Part shown: one piece after another, positions 8,201-15,090 of the stretch
Numbering within the stretch: position 1 is the stretch's first letter
How the letters are laid out: each line of letters begins with the position of its first letter
NCBI GenBank assembly: GCA_028293725.1
Contig: JAQGOE010000108.1
Span: 1-16,924, forward strand
DNA: 16,924 bases
Direction: 5' to 3'
DNA from: Gammaproteobacteria bacterium
Lineage (GTDB): Bacteria; Pseudomonadota; Gammaproteobacteria; Steroidobacterales; Steroidobacteraceae
Translations under genes and position numbers: made by a program
The notes under the pieces: generated by a model
What the model was told of the DNA's origin: nothing
Databases searched by the model: none
Seen by the model: only the letters and a program-made list of their open reading frames with translations

Positions 8201-8987
8201 CAAAATTGAGCCCAAGGACCTGAACGGCGCCGTTCGAGCCTCCTCCGACGAAGTGATCGTCGGCAGCGAGACCGAGGATCCGGCAAAACGATTCGAGGTC
8301 GTTACGGCGATCACGCTCGGCCTGGGCGATCACGTGAACATCGAGACGTCGGGACTCACGGGGCGCCTCACCGGCAACATCACGGTCCGGAGCGGCTACG
8401 ACGCCATCACGCGTGCCACAGGGGAGCTTTCGGTCGAGGAGGGCAAATATCGAGCTTATGCGCATAATATGGACATTCGCCACGGCCGCCTCATCTTTAC
8501 CGGCGGCCCGGTCGACGACCCGGGGATCGACATCAGCGCGGTCCGCAAATTTCCCGATGTCACGGCGGGCGTGAACGTCCGCGGGACACTGTTGCAGCCC
8601 CGCCTGTCGTTCTTCTCCGAACCCTCGCTGGCTCAGGCGGAAATCGTCTCGCTGCTGCTCTCCGGCTCGCTCTCCACGACGCCAACGCGGCCGAACGGAG
8701 CCGCCGGCAACACGGCGCTAGTGCAGGGCGGGGCCATGCTGGCTGCTGAACTGGGCCAGCACGTCGGAATTCAAGAGGTCGGCGTCGAGTCCAACCTGCT
8801 AACGAGCGACACATCAGTCGTGCTCGGCCGATACCTGTCGCCGCGGCTCTACGTGGGCTACGGAATCAGTCTCACGCAGCAGCTCAACACACTCAAACTA
8901 CGGTACAGCCTCGGAGACCACTGGGTTGTGCGGACCGAAGTAGGCCAGGCGCGCGGCGCAGACTTGGTCTACACCATCGACAAGTAA
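5259..8987 (+). CDS. tamB: TamB, translocation and assembly module subunit
   Basis: TamB is anchored in the inner membrane and spans the periplasm as a long groove of beta strands (an AsmA-like/VPS13-like bridge), meeting TamA through its C-terminal domain. The 1242 residues begin MRRLLLLTAGFLVFLAIAV, a signal anchor covering about residues 3-28, followed by FTESGWQFV. A very long stretch of short beta strands rich in Gly, Asp and Thr follows, as expected for the beta-taco body. The TamB domain (former DUF490) fills roughly the last 340 residues, including FSVDGRKIEVTG, VEEGKYRAYAHNMDIRHGRL and a C-terminal LRYSLGDHWVVRTEVG that resembles outer-membrane beta strands. Length is near the family norm (about 1250). 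Five bases separate it from tamA, so translation is probably coupled. No terminator is seen after it, so read-through towards argR is possible. Confidence 0.93.
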   Translation: MRRLLLLTAGFLVFLAIAVPSAVVYYVIFTESGWQFVTNHIPHRFGDTTLTIVNPTGSIAHGIKVESVEVDHRLVNVRVENLQGHIKLLPLLWQTIHATDTYMGRVTVRVKRRTKPPTPGQPLFIPRWMVINADHTHFGIATVTVPNGFHLEATDIDGSAVIHHRTIRLFEAQGQLGDTHVSGKGLLYATDPFGLDVDARINWSPDTQPAWAGTLAGKGNLASLALTIHTTLPFRADFTGKALDLTNHWHWLGDAVAHDLDIRTWGGSGVLGLITGHFAIHGDTNGFGGTGTANPTGLRVGLFQTEFDGFYSNHVLTARHMSARHIVTGAQATGAGTIEVVKNGPRLDLQGNWHDFRWPLVGKDKDVPFHSPSGQYTLQGILPYDVHMIGVGKVRDLPPMPADVYGSLGKDHFTWSRAEIDLFQGHASVNGSVTWAPQDTWRVSGRLTGIDPSYFRPDLPGKLDFTLAVNAQSFESTGPMTLDFSDFGGRLRGAPASGGGKLSLSGTTWAFDNVRVALGHTNIALDGRINEQYDLRFNVTAEDLSLLAADSRGQLKASGTIRGTPADPMIAATAHGSGIQHEGIGLERLDADIDFDSHPDHESKIDARLHNLTYDNRTFESLVFTLAGKPANYALHLDLKALGLVASAQASGPFSQGVFNGQLKSLAIKGTESLRLELERPVGMRLSRAEARIEWLCLAGTPVSVCADANWKPDQWSTTVTANELPISALTAGMTPSVDYQGTININARVFQEGDAPVQGTARLELTNAQLSHKLLSHRIEHTTLGSGTVGLAATRSAFTADARLEDGEVGTIKANFEAQRGAPQWQSIPVQGELHAHTAELNLISLYIPDIDRAAGELTADVRIRGTLGTPLLDGSVKVTDGEVDFYQVNLGLRELGLEANLTDNGVSFKGTARVGSGTTTAGGHLEWRDSLPHGKFTLKGTNLRVVDVPEAQIDASPDLEFSVDGRKIEVTGSVNVPNAKIEPKDLNGAVRASSDEVIVGSETEDPAKRFEVVTAITLGLGDHVNIETSGLTGRLTGNITVRSGYDAITRATGELSVEEGKYRAYAHNMDIRHGRLIFTGGPVDDPGIDISAVRKFPDVTAGVNVRGTLLQPRLSFFSEPSLAQAEIVSLLLSGSLSTTPTRPNGAAGNTALVQGGAMLAAELGQHVGIQEVGVESNLLTSDTSVVLGRYLSPRLYVGYGISLTQQLNTLKLRYSLGDHWVVRTEVGQARGADLVYTIDK

Positions 8988-9007
8988 GGGCGACTGCAAA
9001 GAGGCGC

Positions 9008-9036
9008 TTGACTGGGCGTGCATGAATATGCACAAT
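9008..9036 (+). promoter_or_regulatory. Sigma70-type promoter of the arginine operon
   Basis: A -35 box TTGACT (9008-9013, five of six consensus bases) is separated by 17 bases from a -10 box CACAAT (9031-9036, four of six). Transcription would start near 9043, giving a leader of about 19 bases before the argR GTG at 9062. It lies in the 74-base gap between tamB and argR. Confidence 0.65.
9019..9032. promoter_or_regulatory. ARG-box-like ArgR operator
   Basis: TGCAT-GAAT-ATGCA is a perfect 5-bp inverted repeat with a 4-base AT-rich centre, the same geometry as the ARG box consensus TGAAT-N4-ATTCA. It covers much of the promoter spacer and the first two bases of the -10 box, so bound ArgR would block RNA polymerase. 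Only one box is clear; many ArgR sites come in pairs 2-3 bases apart, and no good second half is seen. Confidence 0.65.
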
Positions 9037-9061
9037 ACGCGCCCTTTTATGCGAGCGGCCC

Positions 9062-9514
9062 GTGCTAGGCGATACCCAGCAAATCGAACGACAAGGCGCA
9101 ATCATGCGCATCCTGCGAGAAGGCCTCGTGCGCCGGCAGGAGGATCTCGTGCGCCTGTTGAAGGACGAAGGGCACGAAGTCACGCAGTCGTCGATCAGCC
9201 GCGACCTGCGTGACCTGGGGGTTTCGAAAGCAGGCGGCCGCTACGTGCTGCCCTCGGACGAGCTCGCTCGCGCGAACGGGGATTTCGGCACGCTGGCGCA
9301 GTTCGTGAGAGGGCTCAAGCGCGCCGGTCCTTCCATTACCGTGGTCCGGACCACCATCGGGGCGGCCCAGAGCGTCGCCGTCGCGATCGACAAAGCCGAG
9401 TGGCCCGAAGTGGCCGGAACGATTTCCGGCGATGACACCATTTTCATAGCAACCGCCAACGCTCGCGCGCAGGACGAGCTCGTCAGCCGCCTGCAAACGA
9501 TCTTCCGAGTTTAA
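9062..9514 (+). CDS. argR: Arginine repressor ArgR
   Basis: ArgR is a hexameric repressor that uses arginine as co-repressor. The 150 residues show an N-terminal winged helix (about 5-65; recognition region VTQSSISRDLRDLG at 40-53) and a C-terminal oligomerisation and arginine-binding domain (about 90-150), with GAAQ (100-103) and SGDDTIF (122-128), whose aspartates contact arginine in known structures. The start is a GTG; the frame is closed by a stop at 9023-9025, and the next ATG in frame (9104) would remove part of the DNA-binding domain. The sequence is closer to the Bacillus-like form (SSISRDLRDL) than to E. coli ArgR. It is the first gene of the operon and carries an operator-like site in its own promoter, so autoregulation is likely. 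argG follows after 6 bases. Confidence 0.93.
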   Translation: MLGDTQQIERQGAIMRILREGLVRRQEDLVRLLKDEGHEVTQSSISRDLRDLGVSKAGGRYVLPSDELARANGDFGTLAQFVRGLKRAGPSITVVRTTIGAAQSVAVAIDKAEWPEVAGTISGDDTIFIATANARAQDELVSRLQTIFRV

Positions 9515-9520
9515 ACAACC

Positions 9521-10756
9521 ATGTCCAACACCGCTGCCAGCGCGGGCTCCAAGCCCATTGTCCTTGCCTATTCCGGTGGGCTCGACACCTCATTCCTCGT
9601 TCCGTGGGTCGCGGAGAACTACGGCCGTCCCGTCATTACCGTTACCGTCGACACGGGCGGCATAGACGAGGCGACCGCTCGCACGCTCGGGGAGCGCGCC
9701 CGCGCGCTCGGAGCCATCGAGCATCACCAGGTCGACGCCCGGGCGGACTATTTCGAGCAAGTTCTGCGCTTTCTCATCATGGGAAACGTCAAGCGCGGGC
9801 AACTCTATCCGCTCTGTGTTGGCGCCGAGCGTGTCATGCAGGCGCAAACGATCGCGCACATGGCGCGCAAACTCGGCACGAACTCGATCGCCCACGGCTG
9901 CACAGCGGCGGGCAATGACCAGGTGCGTTTCGAAGTCGCATTGCGCACGCTGGCGCCCGAGTTGGAAATCATCGCCCCGGTGCGCGACCGCGCCTTCAAG
10001 CGGCAGGAGGAGTTGGAATACCTGCAGCAGCGCAATCTGCCGGTCCCGCCGTATGGCGCCGCTTACTCGACCAACCGCGGCCTGTGGGGTGTCACGATCG
10101 GTGGTAAAGAGACACTCACGTCCGCCGGTAGCATTCCCGATCACGCCTGGGTGATCACGCGGGACGCCTTCACGAACCCGCGCGAGCCCGCGCGCCACGT
10201 CATTTCGTTCAAGAACGGCCGTCCCGTCGGATTGGATGGGAAATCGCTCTCGCCGGTCGAGGTCATCGAGAAGCTCGAGACGCTGGCCGCGCCTTTCGGC
10301 ATCGGCCGTGGCATCCATCTCGGCGACACCATCATCGGTACGAAGGGCCGCGTAGCGTTCGAAGCTCCCGCCGCCGAGACGCTTCTCACGGCGCATCGCG
10401 AGCTGGAAAAGCTCGTCCTGACAGGCCGCCAGCAGCGGATCAAGGAGCTCGTGTCACAACCCTACGGCGACCTGGTGCACGAAGGGCAGTTGTTGGATCC
10501 GGTTTGCCGGGACATCGAAGCCCTGTTGCTGTCCTCGCAGGAGCGGGTCACGGGCGACGTGCACGTGCTGTTCCGCCCGGGCAATCTGTTTGTGGAAGGC
10601 GTCGACTCGCCCTATTCCCTGATGGCCGCATCGAAAGGCGTGTACGGCGAGTCCGTGGGCGAATGGACGCCTGCGGATGCCCTCGGCTTCTCGAAGATCG
10701 TTTCCCTCACCGGTGTATTTCACCATCGCGCGGGTGAACGCGCGAAAGGCGTTTAA
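9521..10756 (+). CDS. argG: Argininosuccinate synthase ArgG
   Basis: ArgG joins citrulline and aspartate with ATP to give argininosuccinate, the next-to-last step of arginine synthesis. The 411-residue protein has the N-type ATP pyrophosphatase motif SGGLDTS at 18-24 and the family segment GCTAAGNDQVRF at 126-137. The sequence DTGGID after the first beta-alpha unit (45-50) is like the Xanthomonas/Bacteroidetes type of ArgG and unlike the B. subtilis (DVGEGKD) or E. coli forms. This agrees with the type of carbamoyltransferase found in the same operon. The start at 9521 lies 6 bases after the argR stop; the ribosome binding site is weak, which points to coupling with argR translation. If the pathway makes N-acylcitrulline, a deacylase must act before this enzyme. 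Confidence 0.95.
   Translation: MSNTAASAGSKPIVLAYSGGLDTSFLVPWVAENYGRPVITVTVDTGGIDEATARTLGERARALGAIEHHQVDARADYFEQVLRFLIMGNVKRGQLYPLCVGAERVMQAQTIAHMARKLGTNSIAHGCTAAGNDQVRFEVALRTLAPELEIIAPVRDRAFKRQEELEYLQQRNLPVPPYGAAYSTNRGLWGVTIGGKETLTSAGSIPDHAWVITRDAFTNPREPARHVISFKNGRPVGLDGKSLSPVEVIEKLETLAAPFGIGRGIHLGDTIIGTKGRVAFEAPAAETLLTAHRELEKLVLTGRQQRIKELVSQPYGDLVHEGQLLDPVCRDIEALLLSSQERVTGDVHVLFRPGNLFVEGVDSPYSLMAASKGVYGESVGEWTPADALGFSKIVSLTGVFHHRAGERAKGV
10745..10749 (+). promoter_or_regulatory. Ribosome binding site of the P-loop gene
   Basis: AAAGG lies inside the last codons of argG and 8 bases before the ATG at 10758. It favours that start over the ATG at 10770 and over the upstream in-frame ATG at 10677, which lies well inside argG. 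Confidence 0.5.
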
Positions 10757-10757
10757 G

Positions 10758-11837
10758 ATGGTCAACGGAATGCGAAGTGTAGTCGTCGACAAGGTCGCCT
10801 CGGTCACCCAGGCGTGCGGCTTGTCGAACGAAGTGCGCATCGCCACGGACAACATTCCTTCTGAGGAAGGGGTTGTCGTGGTCGTCGAAGTGCTCACCAA
10901 CAAGTCGACCTACAACACGCTCGAGCTCACCAGCGGCCGCATGGCGAAGGTCGTCAAGGGCGACATCGTGGTGGGCGCGCTGGGCCATCGCAAGGCGCTC
11001 TTCGGGTACTCCGGGCATGTGCCGCCGTCGGTGCAGGCCGGCGACATCATCCAGATGCTGAACATCGGCGGCGTGCTCGGCATCTGCGATTCGGCCAACC
11101 CTGACAAGGGCAAGCCGTTCGACTGCCGGGTGTTGGGTGTCGTGTTGCATTTCCCCTACCTCGGTGAGCGCATCGGCATACCGGCGCGGGTCGGTCACAA
11201 GCGGCTCGACCAGGAAGCGAAGCTCGATACGCGCGGGATACCCGTGGTAGCGCTTGCTGGAACGTGCATGGAGGCCGGCAAGACTGCGGCCGCCTGCGCG
11301 GTAATCAGCCGGATGCGGCATCGTGGACTCATCGTCGACGCCTTCAAGGCTACGGGCGTATCGCTACGGCGCGATATCCTGGCTATGGAAGACGCTGGCG
11401 CCCGGCGCTCGGCGATTTTCACCGATCTGGGGATCGTTACGACCACCCGGGCGAATGGACCGGCGCTCACGCGCACCATGTTGACTGACCTTTCCACGGG
11501 AAAGCCCGACGTGATCGTGTTCGAGCTCGGTGACGGCATCCTGGGCACCTACGGTGTCGATGCCATTCTCGAATGCCCGGATATCCGCGCCGCGCTCACG
11601 GGTGTCATTCTTTCGGCGAACGATCCCGTCGCGGCCTGGGGTGGTGTGAAGCTGTTGCGCGAGCGCTTCGGCGTTGATCCCTGTGTCGTAACGGGACCAG
11701 CCACCGACAACGCCGTGGGCGTCGACATCATCAAAACCCAGATGGGCGTGGCCGCGTTCAACGCGATGACGGACGGCGCCGCGCTAGGTGATCGGGTGAT
11801 CGAGGCGATCGGCGTGAAGGCCGGCGTGGCGTCATGA
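10758..11837 (+). CDS. P-loop NTPase-like protein of unknown function in the arginine operon
   Basis: I cannot assign a proven function. The 359-residue product has two parts. The N-terminal part (about 1-145) is rich in beta strands and includes KGDIVVGALG (67-76) and LNIGGVLGIC (101-110). The C-terminal part (about 160-355) opens with a Walker A loop GTCMEAGKT (168-176) very like dethiobiotin synthetase (GTDTEVGKT), then FKATG (196-200), a Walker-B-like DVIVFELGDG (251-260) and GPATDNAVG (313-321). The two-domain order and the P-loop/KATG pattern recall the DUF1611 family. A DUF1611 member, DgcN, has been described as a D-glutamate N-acetyltransferase in D-glutamate catabolism. The gene starts one base after argG and overlaps argC by ATGA, so it is a true operon member. 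A role in making or removing the N-acyl group of glutamate or citrulline derivatives is inference. Confidence 0.7.
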   Translation: MVNGMRSVVVDKVASVTQACGLSNEVRIATDNIPSEEGVVVVVEVLTNKSTYNTLELTSGRMAKVVKGDIVVGALGHRKALFGYSGHVPPSVQAGDIIQMLNIGGVLGICDSANPDKGKPFDCRVLGVVLHFPYLGERIGIPARVGHKRLDQEAKLDTRGIPVVALAGTCMEAGKTAAACAVISRMRHRGLIVDAFKATGVSLRRDILAMEDAGARRSAIFTDLGIVTTTRANGPALTRTMLTDLSTGKPDVIVFELGDGILGTYGVDAILECPDIRAALTGVILSANDPVAAWGGVKLLRERFGVDPCVVTGPATDNAVGVDIIKTQMGVAAFNAMTDGAALGDRVIEAIGVKAGVAS

Positions 11838-12898
11838 GCACGGCGAGGATTCCAACTGTCGTTCTGGGCGGCACTGGCTACGTGGCTGGGGAACTGCTGC
11901 GGCTCATCGCCGGGCATCCCCAGTTCGAACTCGCCGCCGTCATGTCGGACAGTCAGCCGGGCGAGCCCGTCGGAACTGCTTTCCCGCATCTCGTTAGCGC
12001 TTTCCCCGACACGTTGTTCAAGTCGCAGGCGGACGTTCAGAAGGTGCTCGTCGAAACACCGCAGTCAGCAGTGTTCGCTGCTGCGCCTCACGGTGTTTCG
12101 GCCGCGTTGATCGATACGCTCCTGAAGGCATCATCAGCCGCCGGCAAGCGCCCTCGGGTCGTGGATATCTCGGCTGACTACCGTTATAGCTCGGCGAAGG
12201 CATACGAGGCCGTCTACAAACATCCTCACGGCGCTCCTGAGCGCATAGCTGAGTTCACCTGTGCGGTTCCAGAGCATCTAAAAAAGCTCGAGACGCCGCA
12301 CGTGGCTCATCCGGGCTGCTTCGCGACGGCAACACTACTCGCCAGCGTGCCGTTACTCGCACTCGGACTCGTACCCCCGACAATTTTTGTGAGCGGCGTA
12401 ACGGGAAGTACCGGAGCCGGGCGCAAGCCCATCGACGGCACTCACCACCCCGTGCGCCACAGCGACCTCTATAGCTACAACGCCTTGTCGCATCGGCACG
12501 CGCCGGAAATCGCTGCTTGCGCACGCGCGGCGTCGGGAGTCGAGGCCGACTTTGCGTTCGTACCACATTCCGGGCCGTTTGCTCGCGGCATTCACGTCAC
12601 GGTGCAGGCATCCCTGAAATCGCCACTCGACACTTCCCGGGTGTTGGCGGCCTTGCGCGACTTCTATGCGCATTCTCCATTCGTCCGCGTCACCGAGCGG
12701 GCGCCGCGCGTGAAAGAAATCGCGGCCAGTAACTACGCGCATCTTTCCGCGGTTGCGAATGGACGCACCGTCGCCGTGATGTGTGTGGTCGACAACCTCA
12801 ACAAGGGCGCCGCGGGCGGCGCCGTGCAATGGATGAACCGGATGTTTGACCTGCCGGAGACTTCAGGTCTCACCGCGCCGGCCCCGGGATGGACCTGA
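11834..12898 (+). CDS. argC: N-acyl-gamma-glutamyl-phosphate reductase ArgC
   Basis: ArgC uses NADPH to reduce N-acetyl (or N-succinyl) glutamyl phosphate to the semialdehyde, the third step of the pathway. The 354 residues show the Rossmann loop GGTGYVAGEL (12-21), the catalytic cysteine C162 in HPGCFATA, a substrate loop GVTGSTGAGRKP (188-199), the SHRHAPE segment (219-225) holding the catalytic histidine, and FVPHSGPFARGI (242-253). The usual family form at the cysteine is NPGCYPTA; HPGCFATA is a modest variant. The start is fixed by an ATGA overlap with the preceding P-loop gene. The sequence alone cannot say whether the acyl group is acetyl or succinyl. Confidence 0.94.
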   Translation: MSTARIPTVVLGGTGYVAGELLRLIAGHPQFELAAVMSDSQPGEPVGTAFPHLVSAFPDTLFKSQADVQKVLVETPQSAVFAAAPHGVSAALIDTLLKASSAAGKRPRVVDISADYRYSSAKAYEAVYKHPHGAPERIAEFTCAVPEHLKKLETPHVAHPGCFATATLLASVPLLALGLVPPTIFVSGVTGSTGAGRKPIDGTHHPVRHSDLYSYNALSHRHAPEIAACARAASGVEADFAFVPHSGPFARGIHVTVQASLKSPLDTSRVLAALRDFYAHSPFVRVTERAPRVKEIAASNYAHLSAVANGRTVAVMCVVDNLNKGAAGGAVQWMNRMFDLPETSGLTAPAPGWT

Positions 12899-12908
12899 GA
12901 CAGACACT

Positions 12909-14084
12909 ATGAATACCGCAGTTCCCGTAACACAGCCTGCCGCCGCGCCACACGATTATTTGGCGCAGGTGTTCGCACAGTATCCCCTCGAGGTCGTCTC
13001 GGCCGAAGGGGTGTGGCTCAAGAACCGCATCGGCGAGCGCGTGCTCGACCTGTATGGAGGGCACGCCGTGGCCTCGCTCGGGTACGCGCATCCGGGTTGG
13101 ACCGCCGCCCTCACCAAGCAAGCGGAAGCCTGCAACTTCCAGACGAACGCGATTCCGATGCAGGTTCGCGTGCGCGCGGCCGAGCGGCTGATCCGCTTTT
13201 CCCAACTCGACTTCACGAGTGTGTTCTTCGTCAACAGCGGGGCCGAAGCCAACGAGAACGCGATGAAGCTCGCGTTCCGCATGACGGGCCGCCCGCATAT
13301 CGCCGCCATTGAGGGCGGTTTTCACGGCCGTACCGCTGCCGCCGGCGCGGTCACGTGGGGGGCCATGCAGAAGTGGTATAGCTTCCCGCGTGCCCCTTTT
13401 GACGTGAGCTTCATCCCTCGCCGGGATATCAACGCGATCAACATACACGTCACTGACAAGACGGCCGCCGTGATAGTCGAACCGGTGCAAGGCCTCGCGG
13501 GCGCCGTGGACCTTGGGGCGCCGTATCTGGAAGCCTTGCGCCGCCGCTGCGATGAAGTCGGCGCGTTGCTCATTTTCGACGAAGTTCAATGCGGCGTCGG
13601 GCGCACGGGCTATCCGTTCGCTGCCAACATGTACGGCGTTATGCCAGACATGATCACGACGGCCAAGGCGCTGGGCAATGGCTTCCCCTGTGCTGCGCTG
13701 TTGGCTTCCGAGAAAGTGACTGCGACGCTGAAACTGGATCTGCTGGGCACCACGTTCGGCGGCGGCCCGATGGCTTGCGCCGTGATGGAGGCCGTCATCG
13801 AAGCAATCGAGTCGGAGAAACTGCTCGAGCGCGTGCGTCGTGTTTCGGCATACATCCGGGAGACCTGCATCGTAGGCCCGGTGACCGCGCACCAGGGTGC
13901 GGGCTTTCTCACGGGGCTACGCACGACTCGGCCCGCCAAGGAGATCCAGGCGGAGCTGCTCGAATGCGGCATCCTGGCCGGCACGGCCAGCGATCCCAAC
14001 ATCCTGCGGCTGCTGCCGGCGTTCATTCTCGAAGAAGAGCACGTCGACATTCTGCGGGACACACTGGCGGATCTACCCGCATGA
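12909..14084 (+). CDS. argD: N-acylornithine aminotransferase ArgD
   Basis: ArgD is a PLP-dependent class III aminotransferase that moves an amino group from glutamate to N-acyl-glutamate semialdehyde, giving N-acylornithine. The 391-residue protein has GAEANENAMK (111-120) for phosphate binding, FHGRT (138-142), the FDEVQCGVGRTG segment (223-234) whose D224 and Q227 contact the cofactor, the Schiff-base lysine K253 in TTAKALGNG, and TTFGGGPMAC (281-290). The ATG at 12909 lies 10 bases after the argC stop and gives an N terminus of normal length; an upstream ATG at 12846 lies inside argC. Enzymes of this type often accept both acetyl- and succinyl-ornithine, so this gene fits either version of the pathway. 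Confidence 0.92.
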   Translation: MNTAVPVTQPAAAPHDYLAQVFAQYPLEVVSAEGVWLKNRIGERVLDLYGGHAVASLGYAHPGWTAALTKQAEACNFQTNAIPMQVRVRAAERLIRFSQLDFTSVFFVNSGAEANENAMKLAFRMTGRPHIAAIEGGFHGRTAAAGAVTWGAMQKWYSFPRAPFDVSFIPRRDINAINIHVTDKTAAVIVEPVQGLAGAVDLGAPYLEALRRRCDEVGALLIFDEVQCGVGRTGYPFAANMYGVMPDMITTAKALGNGFPCAALLASEKVTATLKLDLLGTTFGGGPMACAVMEAVIEAIESEKLLERVRRVSAYIRETCIVGPVTAHQGAGFLTGLRTTRPAKEIQAELLECGILAGTASDPNILRLLPAFILEEEHVDILRDTLADLPA

Positions 14085-15082
14085 AACGCTTCCTCGACCT
14101 CGCCGATCTGCAGCGCGACGAAGTCACCGCGCTGCTCGATCTTTCCCGTCGCCTGCAGGAGCATCCCGAGCCGCAGGCGCTCGCCGGCAAGATCCTCGGC
14201 CTGCTGTTCTTCAATCCGTCGTTGCGCACGCTGGCCTCGATGCAGGCGGGGATGGCGCGGCTGGGGGGCAGCTCGTTCGTGATCACTCCCGGCCAGGGGA
14301 CCTGGCAGCTCGAGACCCGCATGGGTGTTGAAATGAGCGGCGCCGCCGCCGAGCACGTCCGCGAAGGTATCCCGGTGTTGGCATCCTACTGCGACGCCTT
14401 GGGGATTCGTGCGTTTGCCGACGGCAAGGACTTGCGGAGCGACCTGGCGGAGAAGACGTTCAACTCCATGGCATCGCTGGTCGATAAGCCGCTGGTTAAC
14501 CTCGAGTCGGCGATTACCCATCCCTGCCAGGCGCTCGCCGACTGGAAGACGATGGATGACCTCGGTGTGCCACGGAAGGGGCGGTTCGTTCTCTCGTGGG
14601 TGTACCACCCGCGCGCGCTGCCGCTCGCCGTACCTGCGGCCGCCTTGCACATGGCCGCTTTCCGGGGAATGGAAGTCGTGGTATTGCGGCCGGATGGCTT
14701 CGCTTTGCCGCCTGAGATCATGGCGAAGGCGCAGCGGGCCGCGGCGGTGTCGGGAGGCTCGGTTCGTGAGACTGCCGATCGTGCCGACGCCCTCGAAGGT
14801 GCACATATCGTCTATGCAAAGGAATGGGGATCGCCGGCTCATTACGGCGATGCCGATGCGGATGCCCGTCTGCGAAAAAATCTGACCGGTTGGTGCGTCC
14901 GCAACGATTGGTTCGACAAAACGGCCACGGACTGCCGTCTCATGCATTGCCTTCCGGTGCGGCGCAACACCGCGGTGGCCGACGAGATACTCGACGGTCC
15001 GCGCAGCGCTGTCCAACAAGAGGCCCACAACCGCCTGGTCGTCCAGATGGCGGTGCTCTACAAACTGTTGAAAGGAATTTAG
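14081..15082 (+). CDS. argF': N-acylornithine carbamoyltransferase, probably N-succinylornithine type
   Basis: This 333-residue enzyme should carbamoylate N-acylated ornithine, giving N-acylcitrulline. Against ordinary ornithine carbamoyltransferase, it has FFNPSLRT (43-50) instead of an STRTR motif and SWVYHPRALPLAVP (172-185) instead of the usual SMG loop; the carbamoyl-phosphate and substrate motif HCLPVRRN (289-296) is present. Compared from memory with Bacteroides fragilis SOTCase and Xanthomonas AOTCase, it aligns without gaps to the former over residues 75-115 (LETRMGV, EH..EGIPV, YCDALGIRAFA). Ala90 replaces SOTCase Pro90 (AOTCase Glu92), and Ala298 replaces the carboxylated Lys302 of AOTCase. 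Published swaps of AOTCase Glu92 to small or hydrophobic residues, alanine included, gave succinylornithine activity. L51 follows RT where both relatives have arginine. The ATG overlaps the argD stop (ATGA). Confidence 0.88.
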   Translation: MKRFLDLADLQRDEVTALLDLSRRLQEHPEPQALAGKILGLLFFNPSLRTLASMQAGMARLGGSSFVITPGQGTWQLETRMGVEMSGAAAEHVREGIPVLASYCDALGIRAFADGKDLRSDLAEKTFNSMASLVDKPLVNLESAITHPCQALADWKTMDDLGVPRKGRFVLSWVYHPRALPLAVPAAALHMAAFRGMEVVVLRPDGFALPPEIMAKAQRAAAVSGGSVRETADRADALEGAHIVYAKEWGSPAHYGDADADARLRKNLTGWCVRNDWFDKTATDCRLMHCLPVRRNTAVADEILDGPRSAVQQEAHNRLVVQMAVLYKLLKGI

Positions 15083-15084
15083 GA
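15081..15084 (+). promoter_or_regulatory. argB: Ribosome binding site that sets the argB start
   Basis: AGGA overlaps the argF' stop codon and lies 6 bases before the ATG at 15091. The argB frame is open far upstream, so this site, with the family's N-terminal length, decides the start. Confidence 0.6.
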
Positions 15085-15090
15085 ACTCCC

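Noticed and set aside
13589..14080. Upstream extension of the argF' frame into argD
   Set aside because: It would add 164 residues unlike any carbamoyltransferase; the ATGA overlap at 14081 gives the family's normal length.
13610..15028. Long open frame (472 codons) on the minus strand across argD and argF'
   Set aside because: It lies wholly opposite two genes with intact catalytic motifs, and its translation resembles no protein family. Long antisense frames are common in GC-rich coding DNA.
14081..15082. Ordinary ornithine carbamoyltransferase (ArgF)
   Set aside because: The STRTR motif and the SMG loop are absent; FNPSLRT and HPRALPLAVP are typical of the N-acylornithine enzymes.
14824..15090. 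Upstream extension of the argB frame into argF'
   Set aside because: The extra residues are a shadow of argF', and a ribosome binding site stands before the ATG at 15091.
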